Source of the DNA: Candidatus Marinamargulisbacteria bacterium
GTDB taxonomy: Bacteria; Margulisbacteria; Marinamargulisbacteria; UBA817
Length of the DNA: 36,884 bases
Assembly (NCBI GenBank): GCA_023262965.1
Contig: JALQXX010000012.1
Coordinates: forward strand, 1 to 36,884
Direction: 5' to 3'
Shown here: one piece after another, positions 8,486 to 15,981 of the stretch
Layout of the letters: the number at the start of each line of letters is the position of its first letter
How positions within the stretch are numbered: position 1 is the stretch's first letter
The notes under the pieces: model-generated
Told to the model about the DNA's origin: nothing
What the model saw: the letters and a program-made list of their open reading frames with translations, nothing else
Databases searched by the model: none
Made by a program: the position numbers and the translations under genes

Positions 8486-8677
8486 ATGACTGTTGCACAT
8501 ACAAAAACGCGGTTCAAAATGGAGCCTATGCGGCGTAGAGATCTTTTCGCCCGGGGTCCCTGGCTCACCAACGCGATTCAGAGAACGATTCCGCCGGAAT
8601 CTATTGTAAACGGATTGCAAAAAAAGGTCGCAAAAGTATTTGACGAATTTAAAGTGATTGGGTACTATATGTATTGA
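8486..8677 (+). CDS. Possible small protein upstream of the prepilin gene
   Basis: A 63-residue frame, basic at the N-terminus (TKTRFKMEPMRRRDL) and ending KVAKVFDEFKVIGYYMY. It looks like protein rather than random translation, and its stop lies 16 bases before the prepilin start, but the ribosome site (GGGGGG only 3 bases before the ATG) is poor. I do not recognise it. It could be a short leader or a degraded gene. The opposite strand is also open here, as an extension of the pepF frame, and I regard that as non-coding. Confidence 0.4.
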   Translation: MTVAHTKTRFKMEPMRRRDLFARGPWLTNAIQRTIPPESIVNGLQKKVAKVFDEFKVIGYYMY

Positions 8678-8693
8678 AAGGGGGGACGTTACC

Positions 8694-9092
8694 TTGCGAG
8701 TCAGGGGATTCTCACTGATAGAACTGATTATTGTCTTATCAATTATTGGTGTAATAAATGTGGTATTATTTCCAAAATTCACCCATATAATGGATGGCGC
8801 GCGTCAGATTTCAGCGAGATCCACGGCTCGCGGCGTTATGGTGGCGATTGAAGAGTATTTTTTTATTCATCAGTCGTATCCGGATTGTAGCCAATGTACG
8901 ATGGATACATTGGTGGATTCACTAAAAAAGTACAATTTATTCACAAAAGTGCCGGACAATCCGTATACGGGGGAGCCGTACACGGGTGCGGATAGCAGTG
9001 GCAAAATGGTGTATCATCGTCTCAGCCAAACCGAATACACCCTGCGGGTATATGGAAGGGATAATGACGCTATTATTCTTCAATACCCCTGA
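8694..9092 (+). CDS. Type IV prepilin / type II secretion pseudopilin-like protein
   Basis: A TTG start behind AAAGGGGGG (8677-8685) gives a class-III prepilin leader MRVRG followed by mature FSLIELIIVLSIIGVINVV: Gly at -1, Phe at +1 and Glu at +5, which is the prepilin peptidase cleavage site. The rest of the 132-residue protein is a GspG/PilA-like small domain with a Cys pair (DCSQC), perhaps a disulfide, and the GspG-like segment VPDNPYTGEPYT. It stands alone; a GspF-like gene lies at 32113, but no secretion ATPase or prepilin peptidase is in the window. Confidence 0.85.
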   Translation: MRVRGFSLIELIIVLSIIGVINVVLFPKFTHIMDGARQISARSTARGVMVAIEEYFFIHQSYPDCSQCTMDTLVDSLKKYNLFTKVPDNPYTGEPYTGADSSGKMVYHRLSQTEYTLRVYGRDNDAIILQYP

Positions 9093-9100
9093 GGTGGCGC

Positions 9101-9128
9101 TTGACATGGTGAGGGCATATAGTATGAT
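9101..9128 (+). promoter_or_regulatory. Strong promoter of ssrA
   Basis: Perfect -35 TTGACA (9101-9106), 16-base spacer, then TATGAT (9123-9128), one mismatch from the consensus -10. Transcription would start near 9135, leaving a 5' extension of about 28 bases to be removed by RNase P before the mature end at 9163. Confidence 0.75.
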
Positions 9129-9162
9129 AAGGATGTGGCGTAGCCACTCGAATATGATCTTT

Positions 9163-9537
9163 GGGGGTGTCTTGGCTTCGACGGGGTGATCGTTAAGCAA
9201 AAGCGCGAGTCGAGGAGCTGCCAGGCCTCGTAAAAAGGCAGAAAAAAATAACTGCAGATAACGTAGTAGCGGTAGACTTCGGTCAACCAACTCAAGCAGC
9301 TGCTTAATTAAGCCGCTGTGCGGTATGCATGATGTGTTAACCATCGTGTGTATTGATTTATTTTGTTAACTTGTACGGGTAATGGTTCATGCGTGCCCGT
9401 AGACACTTTAGCATGAACTGGTTTGGGCGCGTGAGTTTCTGCACAACCGCTCAAATAAGATTGTTTCAGAAACTACACTCGTAGGGGTTTTGGTTGACAC
9501 ATCTCGGACATCGGTTCGATTCCGATCACCTCCACCA
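9163..9537 (+). ncRNA. ssrA: Transfer-messenger RNA
   Basis: One-piece tmRNA of 375 bases that rescues stalled ribosomes and tags the unfinished protein for proteolysis. The 5' end GGGGGTG pairs with CACCTCC at the 3' end, followed by encoded ACCA. The start GTCTTGGCTTCGACGGGG and the T-arm GGTTCGATTCC are diagnostic. The tag frame I infer begins at GCA 9254 and ends at TAA 9305-9307, giving ADNVVAVDFGQPTQAAA. A strong promoter precedes it and a terminator hairpin follows. It lies between the two 71-bp repeats. Confidence 0.97.
9254..9307 (+). other. tmRNA tag-peptide reading frame
   Basis: The likely resume codon is GCA (9254-9256), preceded by AAAAAATAACT. It reads ADNVVAVDFGQPTQAAA and stops at TAA, with a second TAA in frame shortly after the TT. 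The N-terminal A-D/N and the C-terminal A-A fit known tags, but the last residues are Q-A-A-A rather than the usual hydrophobic-A-A. The resume point is inferred from these features, not demonstrated. Confidence 0.75.
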
Positions 9538-9550
9538 TTCTTATTCAGAC

Positions 9551-9600
9551 AACCCGATCCTGTTGCCGAGTTCGGCACGCGGGATTGATTTTTATCTTTT
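9551..9600 (+). terminator. Rho-independent terminator of ssrA
   Basis: A GC-rich hairpin built on TGCCGA (9564-9569) and TCGGCA (9572-9577), extended outward by CCCG (9553-9556) against CGGG (9580-9583) with a bulge, and followed by a T-rich run at 9589-9600. It starts 14 bases after the tmRNA 3' end. Confidence 0.75.
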
Positions 9601-9608
9601 TACTTATT

Positions 9609-9679
9609 CAAACTGAGATAGCACTATGATACAAGTTGTCCACAACCGATGGTAAGCGGTATGGCTTCTGCATAATGCA
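9609..9679 (+). repeat. 71-bp repeat, copy B
   Basis: Second copy of the repeat at 8359-8429, with 9 substitutions and no gaps. The terminal hairpin arms are unchanged. Some internal substitutions keep pairing possible: the pair formed by 8390/8408 in copy A (G-C) is C-G at 9640/9658 here, and two neighbouring pairs change to G-U type. It lies just after the ssrA terminator and about 60 bases before a small ORF. Confidence 0.85.
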
Positions 9680-9738
9680 CGCGTAGCTTACTTTAAAAAT
9701 CTTTGTTAGAATTAAATTCGAAAGAGGCGCATAGTCAT

Positions 9739-9864
9739 TTGTTAAATTCGGAACGCTATTCTAATATTGATCTACCCGGCTATTTCCATCAATTCAATCC
9801 CATGCAAAAATTTGATGTCAGCGTGCCCAAGAATGACACGTTTGATGGGAAAAACCCCATATGA
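9739..9864 (+). CDS. Possible 41-residue peptide coupled to the antiporter gene
   Basis: A TTG at 9739 behind AAAGAGG (9721-9727) opens a frame (MLNSERYSNIDLPGYFHQF...GKNPI) whose TGA overlaps the antiporter ATG (ATATGATG). The composition looks protein-like, hydrophilic with no membrane segment. I do not recognise it. It could be a leader peptide that couples translation of the antiporter, or the remnant of a longer gene cut by insertion; the frame is open only back to 9697. Confidence 0.4.
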   Translation: MLNSERYSNIDLPGYFHQFNPMQKFDVSVPKNDTFDGKNPI

Positions 9865-10844
9865 TGCTGGCGATTGCGGCTTTAATTGCCGGTCTGTGTT
9901 TGCTTGTTTGGAGCGCGGACCGATTTGTAGAAGGCGCCGTTGCTACAGCGCGCCATTTCGGGATGCCGCCACTGTTGATCGGCATGGTGATTGTTGGATT
10001 TGGGACGTCCGCCCCAGAGATGGTGGTTTCCGCGTTGGCAGCGATAGATGGGAATGTGGGCATTGCCCTTGGGAACGCCTATGGCTCCAATATAGGCAAC
10101 ATCGCCCTGATTCTGGGGATATCGGCCTTGATCAATCCGATCCTGGTCCACTCGACGGTATTGCGAAAAGAGCTGCCCATATTGACACTGGTGACGCTGT
10201 TCACTGTAGCGCTTATTGCCGATCTCAATCTGTCACGGCTCGATGCCATTACCTTGCTAGGGGTATTTGCTGGTCTGATGGCGTGGACCATAATTCAGGG
10301 CCTAAAACCAAGGATGGATACCCTGGCCAAAGAGGTTGAGTTGGAAACTGCCAAAAAAGAAATGCCGATCAATCGGGCGGTTTTTTGGCTTATCGCCGGG
10401 TTGCTATTTCTCATTGCCAGCTCGCGCATTCTTGTATGGGGAGCGGTGGCAATAGCTCAGATGATTGGGGTCAGTGACATGATTATTGGATTGACAATTG
10501 TGGCGGTCGGCACGTCCTTGCCGGAGCTGGCGTCATCCATCATTGCCGCCCGTAAGGGAGAGCATGATATTGCTCTGGGAAATGTGCTTGGATCAAACCT
10601 GTTCAACACATTGGCCGTTGTGGGGATTGCGGGATTCATTCATCCGTTGGCGGTGGCGCCCGAAACACTCTCGCGCGACATGGTTGTGATGGTCGCATTG
10701 ACGATTTCGCTTTTCCTGATTGGGTATGGATTTCGAGGTCGTCAGGGGCGTGTCAATCGCTTTGAAGGAGCGGTGCTTTTGATGGTCTATGTGGGGTATA
10801 CCGCGTGGTTGATCAGTTCGGTAATGATGGTTAATAACATATGA
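9861..10844 (+). CDS. Calcium/sodium antiporter, CaCA family (YrbG/CaxA type)
   Basis: Inner-membrane cation:Ca2+ exchanger of 327 residues with about ten membrane segments. Both inverted alpha-repeats are present: GFGTSAPEMVVSALAA with GNAYGSNIGNIALILG, and AVGTSLPELASSIIAARK with GNVLGSNLFNTLAVVG. Codon use is unlike the rest of the window: by hand count CTG is 16 of 48 leucines and TTA only 1, whereas fabF uses TTG/TTA almost exclusively. With its position just after ssrA, this suggests recent acquisition. Another ATG at 9864 is an alternative start. Confidence 0.93.
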   Translation: MMLAIAALIAGLCLLVWSADRFVEGAVATARHFGMPPLLIGMVIVGFGTSAPEMVVSALAAIDGNVGIALGNAYGSNIGNIALILGISALINPILVHSTVLRKELPILTLVTLFTVALIADLNLSRLDAITLLGVFAGLMAWTIIQGLKPRMDTLAKEVELETAKKEMPINRAVFWLIAGLLFLIASSRILVWGAVAIAQMIGVSDMIIGLTIVAVGTSLPELASSIIAARKGEHDIALGNVLGSNLFNTLAVVGIAGFIHPLAVAPETLSRDMVVMVALTISLFLIGYGFRGRQGRVNRFEGAVLLMVYVGYTAWLISSVMMVNNI

Positions 10845-10867
10845 GAAATCCACAACCCAATGGATTA

Positions 10868-11734
10868 TTATGGCAACAACAACCGCTTAATTTTAGTAAA
10901 CGCTTTTTTATAAATACGGGACACCTGCGATTCACTCAACCCAATGGTTTGGGCAATGGTGCCCAAGGTCAGGTCCTCCATAACATACATCCTTAGTACC
11001 TGACGTTCTTTGGGAGATAGCTGATCAATCACGCGTTCCAGGGTATCGCTGTTTTCCACATACTGTTCAAATGAAGGGGGATCGGCCATGGTCATATACA
11101 TTTGCGACGCATCAACGACCCAATCATAAAATCGTGTGGGGTCCGACTTGGAAATATACCGAATATGGTCTTTCATAGCCCCATTAATTCGGGAATAGGC
11201 TAATGGCCACATATCCGGATTTTTATGGGGTTGCCAGGCCTTAAATGTTTCAATCAATTCCAATTGGGCAATGGTTAATAAGTCATCACCTTCGCTACTG
11301 GCAACGTGTTTGGGCAGGTGGCGCTTATAGGTCGCTACCAAAAACAGTATCTTGGGCTCAAAATGCACCAGCAATTGATCAATATGGTGGGTCAAATAAT
11401 ACACCTTCGCGGTGTTGAGTATGGGTGGGGAAATAATTGCTCGTAAATCATCCATGTCCGTAACCGAGGGGGAATCCGTGGTGGCCTGAAATAGTGCCGA
11501 TACAATGATTTTTTTTAAGGGTTGCGTAACGGTGGGGGTGGTAAATACAACGATGTGGACAGTTTCTAAAAGGGTGTCCACCATGGCGAGGATAGGGGCT
11601 GTTTGCGTAGCATTCAGGCTGTCGCCAATGGCGGGGATATGGGTGTCCAGTGTGCTCAATAAGGTCTCCGAATATTTACGGTACGTACCTTGGGTTAAAA
11701 ATGTATGGGAAATATGGGGGTGTTTATCGGGCAT
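10868..11734 (-). CDS. fliA: FliA-type (sigma-28 like) RNA polymerase sigma factor with N-terminal extension
   Basis: Directs transcription of late flagellar genes. Region 2 is visible as GDDLLTIAQLELIETFKAW and YSRINGAMKDHIR, matching the FliA/SigD pattern DDLxxxGxxGLxxA...IRGAMLDxLR. Region 4 is LSPKERQVLRMYVMEDLTL followed by IGLSESQVSRIYKKA, the -35-binding helix-turn-helix. The protein is 288 residues, and the first 115 or so precede any recognisable sigma domain, an unusual addition. Its ATG overlaps the flhA stop by one base, and it is the last gene of the flagellar operon. Confidence 0.8.
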   Translation of the reverse strand: MPDKHPHISHTFLTQGTYRKYSETLLSTLDTHIPAIGDSLNATQTAPILAMVDTLLETVHIVVFTTPTVTQPLKKIIVSALFQATTDSPSVTDMDDLRAIISPPILNTAKVYYLTHHIDQLLVHFEPKILFLVATYKRHLPKHVASSEGDDLLTIAQLELIETFKAWQPHKNPDMWPLAYSRINGAMKDHIRYISKSDPTRFYDWVVDASQMYMTMADPPSFEQYVENSDTLERVIDQLSPKERQVLRMYVMEDLTLGTIAQTIGLSESQVSRIYKKAFTKIKRLLLP

Positions 11735-13806
11735 TACGATTCACTGGTCAAAATGCCAATGGACTGCACTTTTACTTGGGGAACAATTTCTTGATAGGAT
11801 AATACGGATAGGTTGGGGTAATTGCGCTCGGTAAATTTTTTTAAATGGGGACGTAATCGGGGTGAACACAGTCCGCAGGCGGGTTTATCCATGCGCCGAA
11901 AGTTGCTCACATGATCCCCAATTTGGGCAATAACACGCTCACCCAAGTACGGGTCTAGTGCCAAAAAGGCCCCATATTCGGACTGATGAATCGCATTGAT
12001 CATGGTTTCTTCCAACTGGGGGTCGATGGTGAATACGGTAATGGTATCGTCCCGATCCACGTATTTGGAGCAAATCTGGCGGGCCAACGATTGCCGAACG
12101 TATTCCGCCAATAAACTGGTATCTCGTGACACATGAGCATAATCGGCCAAGCGTTCCAATATGGTCGATAAATCCCGAATGGACACCCGTTCTCGAACCA
12201 ACGTTTGCAACACTTTATGAATTTGCCCCAGAGACAATAAGTCCGGCACCAATTCACGCACAATGGCCGCATTGGTATTTTTGACCAAATCCAGTAAGGA
12301 TTGAACGTTTTGACGGGTCATAATCTCATCGGAATGCTGTTTAATCACTTCTGAAAAATGTTGCGCAATGTAATCGGTTAAATTTTGAAACGGTATATTG
12401 GATTCTTGCAGCTGTTCAATATCGTTTTCCGTTACCCATGAGGCCGGTTGATTGGTTAAAGGATCAATAGCGTCAATGGCATCAATGCCTTGTTGCTTTA
12501 ATACCGAGGGCGGTTCAATCACAAAAAAATACCCTGGCAAGGCTTCACCCAAGGCAATTTTTGTACCACGTACCTCAATTTGATAGTGATTGGGCGGCAA
12601 ACTCAAATCATCCATAACACGGACGCCGGGAATCACAAATCCCAGGTCTTGACCAATGTGGTAACGCACCAATGTAATGCGCTCCAAAAGCGGTCCATTT
12701 TGACTGGGGTCAATTAATGGCACCAAATTTCGACCGCATTTTAAGCTAATGGGATCCAAACTCAGGGTGCCCAGCAAATTCTCGGGTTTTTTGCTATCGC
12801 CATCGCTGCTGGGGCTCGCTTCGTGCCCCAAATCATCGGAACGGGAGCGCGAGCGAATAATAGTGACGGCCATGGCCCCACTACCCGTACCCAATATAAA
12901 AAAAGGAATGGTGGGAAATCCAGGGATCAATCCAAACAAATACAGAATAACCGCTGTAACAGCAAAGGCCCGCGGTTGCGACATAATCTGATCACCCACA
13001 TCTTTTCCTAAGCTGTGATCCGATGCTGATTTGGTAACCACCAAACCCGATGCAATCGCAATTAATAGGGCCGGGACCTGGGCCACCAAACCATCCCCAA
13101 TACTGAGTGTGGTAAAAATGGTGATGGCGTCACCAAAGGTGAGCCCCTGCATGAATCGACCAATCAATAACCCCCCTATGATATTGATAATCAATATAAT
13201 AATACCGGCAATGGCATCCCCTTTAACAAATTTATTGGCACCGTCCATCGAGCCAAAAAATTGGGATTCCCGTTCCAATTTTTTACGGCGCTCTTTGGCC
13301 TCGTTGGCATCAATTAGCCCGGCATTCAAATCGGCATCAATACTCATTTGTTTTCCGGGTAAGGCATCCAGGGTAAATCGCGCGGATACCTCGGCGACAC
13401 GTTCCGATCCCTTGGTAACAACAATAAATTGCACCAAGGTAATAATCGCGAAGGCCACAATTCCCACAACAAAATTGCCTCGCGTCACAAAATCCGCAAA
13501 AGCACGCACCACCTCACCATCAAAGTCGGGGCCCAAGGCCAAGATCAGTTTGGTTGAGGCCACATTAATCGATAATCGATATAGGGTTAATACCAACAGT
13601 AGCGAGGGAAAGGCCGCAAAATCCAATGGGTGCGACAAATACATGGACACCAATAATACCGTCACAGATGCGGCAATATTCAGGACCATCAATATGTCCA
13701 AAGCCCATGATGGTACGGGCAATAACATAATGGATATGATCAAGAAAAAAACAAAAGCAAGTATAAGATCCGACGCAGAGAACAGATCAAGCAGTTTTTT
13801 TAACAT
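11734..13806 (-). CDS. flhA: Flagellar export gate protein FlhA
   Basis: Largest membrane component of the flagellar type III export gate. The 690-residue protein has eight N-terminal membrane segments, the FHIPEP-family signature region RGNFVVGIVAFAIITLVQF followed by VTKGSERVAEVSARFTLDALPGKQMSIDADL, and a large cytoplasmic domain that docks chaperone-substrate complexes. A GGGGG ribosome site precedes the ATG. The gene order (fliO-P-Q-R-flhB-flhA-sigma) marks it as flagellar rather than an injectisome SctV protein. Confidence 0.96.
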   Translation of the reverse strand: MLKKLLDLFSASDLILAFVFFLIISIMLLPVPSWALDILMVLNIAASVTVLLVSMYLSHPLDFAAFPSLLLVLTLYRLSINVASTKLILALGPDFDGEVVRAFADFVTRGNFVVGIVAFAIITLVQFIVVTKGSERVAEVSARFTLDALPGKQMSIDADLNAGLIDANEAKERRKKLERESQFFGSMDGANKFVKGDAIAGIIILIINIIGGLLIGRFMQGLTFGDAITIFTTLSIGDGLVAQVPALLIAIASGLVVTKSASDHSLGKDVGDQIMSQPRAFAVTAVILYLFGLIPGFPTIPFFILGTGSGAMAVTIIRSRSRSDDLGHEASPSSDGDSKKPENLLGTLSLDPISLKCGRNLVPLIDPSQNGPLLERITLVRYHIGQDLGFVIPGVRVMDDLSLPPNHYQIEVRGTKIALGEALPGYFFVIEPPSVLKQQGIDAIDAIDPLTNQPASWVTENDIEQLQESNIPFQNLTDYIAQHFSEVIKQHSDEIMTRQNVQSLLDLVKNTNAAIVRELVPDLLSLGQIHKVLQTLVRERVSIRDLSTILERLADYAHVSRDTSLLAEYVRQSLARQICSKYVDRDDTITVFTIDPQLEETMINAIHQSEYGAFLALDPYLGERVIAQIGDHVSNFRRMDKPACGLCSPRLRPHLKKFTERNYPNLSVLSYQEIVPQVKVQSIGILTSES

Positions 13807-13844
13807 AGCACCCCCATCATTGTATCATTTTAATTGACATTCAA

Positions 13845-14927
13845 TCAATCCGAAGGGGCTTTGGGGGCTTTTTTGTTTCGGATATGAAACACAAAGGCTA
13901 AAATTTCGGCAACCACTTTAAAGGACTCCGGCGGAATATGATGGCCAACATCCACCAACGTAAATAATAAGCGAGCTACCGGCGGATTCTCAATAATGGG
14001 AATATTATGGTCATCGGCAATTTTTTTAATCTGTTGCGCAACCAACCGCTGGCCTTTGGCTACAACCAGTGGAATGGCATCGGTGTTTTTGGGATCGTAT
14101 CGGATGGCTACGGCAATATGGGTTGGATTGGTTACCACCACATCCGAGCCGGGGACTTGCCCCATTTGACGGCCTTGCGACATGGCGCGCTGAGCTTCGC
14201 GCTGGCGTTGTTTAATTAAGGGATCCCCTTCCAATCGCTTATACTCTTCCATAATCTCTTTTCGAGACATTTTTAAAGACTTCATATACTCATATTGCTG
14301 ATAAAAGTAATCCAAAATGGCCAGCATAAAATACACAACGCCCACTCGCGTAATGGTATCCATAATGATTTTTCCCACCAATAGGATTAATGACATGGGG
14401 GCGTGCTGTTGGGATTGAATCACCATAGGGTATAAATCCTGAATGGCGTAGGTGAGGATGCTAATAATCGCGGCCATTTTGATGATGGACTTCAATAGCT
14501 CAACATACTGCTTTAATGCAAAAAATTTTTTGAACCCATTAATGGGGTTCAAGTTCTCAAGTTTGGGGGTTAAGGCTTCTAGCGAAAACAAAAAGCCGGT
14601 CTGAAAACTCTCAACAACAATAACCATTGCAAATATTACCAAGACTAAGGGCGCCAATGCGGTTAAAATGGTTTTTAAGGCCTCCATGAGCAAAGCTCCG
14701 GCAATAGCGGCGGATAATTCCGTATCCAATAGCGATAATATGGTGGTGGTGTGACTTGCAACACGGTTCAGTATGTTTGCACCCACAAATTTAAAGGTAT
14801 AAAAGGCCACAAATAGCATAATCGCCGAGGTCAGTTCCTGGCTTTTGGCAATCTGCCCTTTTTTACGTGCTTCGCGTATTTTGTGGGGGGTGGCCTCTTC
14901 TGTTTTTTCGCCCGATTCTTCGCCCAT
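13845..14927 (-). CDS. flhB: Flagellar export apparatus protein FlhB
   Basis: Membrane protein that switches export specificity from rod/hook to filament. The start at 14927 gives the canonical N-terminus MGEESGEKTEEATPHKIREARKKG; the frame is open to 15041, but that would extend into fliR. Four membrane segments follow, then the autocleavage motif NPTH (267-270). The 360-residue length fits FlhB. It begins 2 bases after the fliR stop. Confidence 0.96.
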   Translation of the reverse strand: MGEESGEKTEEATPHKIREARKKGQIAKSQELTSAIMLFVAFYTFKFVGANILNRVASHTTTILSLLDTELSAAIAGALLMEALKTILTALAPLVLVIFAMVIVVESFQTGFLFSLEALTPKLENLNPINGFKKFFALKQYVELLKSIIKMAAIISILTYAIQDLYPMVIQSQQHAPMSLILLVGKIIMDTITRVGVVYFMLAILDYFYQQYEYMKSLKMSRKEIMEEYKRLEGDPLIKQRQREAQRAMSQGRQMGQVPGSDVVVTNPTHIAVAIRYDPKNTDAIPLVVAKGQRLVAQQIKKIADDHNIPIIENPPVARLLFTLVDVGHHIPPESFKVVAEILAFVFHIRNKKAPKAPSD

Positions 14928-14929
14928 AA

Positions 14930-15700
14930 CTACGCCCGAATAAGGTATAAGATCCGCAATAGATCCGATGCACTTTTTTCTAAAAATGTGTAAATAACGT
15001 CGATCATGCCCGGAACAACACTGACCATAACAACCAAGCAAATAATGGGTTTCAACTGAAATCCCAATTGAAATACATTCACTTGGGGGGCAACACGGCT
15101 CAGCAGTCCAAATCCAAAATCGATTAAAAAGACCACCAGTAAAATGGGGGCTGCAATTTGGACCGCAGCGGTGAATATATCAACGCTAATTTGAACAATG
15201 TATCCGGATGCTTGGAAAATATTCAGTTTCGCTGTGAGGGGAATCGCTCGAAAACTCTGCACAATACTTCCCAAAACCACATGATGGCCGTTGATTAAAA
15301 AAAAAACCAAAACCGCTATTTGGCGCAATAGCCGCGATAAAATCGAGGTGGTTTGACCGGTTGACGGGTCCAGCAATGAAGCCACACTCAGTCCCGCCTG
15401 AGTATCCATTAAACTTCCCCCCAATTCAATGCCAATAATCAATAACTGTGTCGTAAACCCAATCATTGAGCCAATAATAAATTCCACAATAAGGCTCAAA
15501 AAAAACAGCAGCGGGGTACTGGGCAATTCTACGGGCAATGGAATGGTAAAAATTAAAAGAAAAATGAGCCATATCACAAAAGAAATTTTTCCACTAGAAA
15601 AAATCTCTTTACCACTAAAGCCCGGTGTTAGGAGCAATACCGCAATAATGCGGGCAAAAATCAAGAAAAAGATAATAATTTGTTCTTGCGAAACAATCAT
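14930..15700 (-). CDS. fliR: Flagellar export gate protein FliR
   Basis: Core subunit of the FliP5Q4R1 export gate. The 256-residue, highly hydrophobic protein shows the family pattern (FARIIAVLLLTPGF at the N-terminus and QTGLSVASLLDP in mid-protein). The start at 15700 overlaps the fliQ TGA as ATGA; an upstream ATG at 15727 would overlap fliQ by 31 bases and adds residues outside the family alignment. Confidence 0.93.
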   Translation of the reverse strand: MIVSQEQIIIFFLIFARIIAVLLLTPGFSGKEIFSSGKISFVIWLIFLLIFTIPLPVELPSTPLLFFLSLIVEFIIGSMIGFTTQLLIIGIELGGSLMDTQAGLSVASLLDPSTGQTTSILSRLLRQIAVLVFFLINGHHVVLGSIVQSFRAIPLTAKLNIFQASGYIVQISVDIFTAAVQIAAPILLVVFLIDFGFGLLSRVAPQVNVFQLGFQLKPIICLVVMVSVVPGMIDVIYTFLEKSASDLLRILYLIRA

Positions 15701-15966
15701 CGCGAGTACACGGGAATTTGCAGCCACAAACTGGTGGTTAGCTCAATAATCAATCCTGCCATCCACGGAAATGTCGCCGCTAAAACTAAAAAAACCGCTA
15801 TCATTTTGGGAACAAATGATAACGTTTGCTCTTGAATTTGGGTCACCGCCTGAAACAATGAAATTAAAAGCCCCACCACCAAACCCACGCCAACCGATGG
15901 CAGGGATGTAATAATAATGGCTTGAATGCCGTCGTTTAGAATCGTGGATACGTTATCAAGTGTCAT
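15697..15966 (-). CDS. fliQ: Flagellar export gate protein FliQ
   Basis: An 89-residue protein with two membrane hairpin helices (AIIITSLPSVGVGLVVGLLISLFQ and PKMIAVFLVLAATFPWM), preceding the conserved QIQEQTLSFVPK link. Length and pattern are diagnostic of FliQ. It lies between fliP and fliR and overlaps fliR by 4 bases. Confidence 0.94.
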   Translation of the reverse strand: MTLDNVSTILNDGIQAIIITSLPSVGVGLVVGLLISLFQAVTQIQEQTLSFVPKMIAVFLVLAATFPWMAGLIIELTTSLWLQIPVYSR

Positions 15967-15981
15967 TGCCGGTCATTACGG

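Noticed and set aside
8288-8782. N-terminal extension of pepF by 165 residues
   Set aside because: The extension covers a good promoter, a ribosome site and repeat A, and its residues do not look like the family.
9767-10339. 190-residue frame overlapping the antiporter
   Set aside because: An out-of-frame shadow rich in Arg and Cys; the antiporter frame has clear family motifs.
9163-10867. Genomic island integrated in ssrA
   Set aside because: No integrase and no duplicated 3' end of ssrA were found downstream; only codon use and position suggest an insertion.
13031-13837. 268-residue plus-strand frame opposite flhA
   Set aside because: Composition (Ser/Thr/Lys/Ala-rich low complexity) is typical of an antisense shadow of a hydrophobic membrane gene; no ribosome site or motif.
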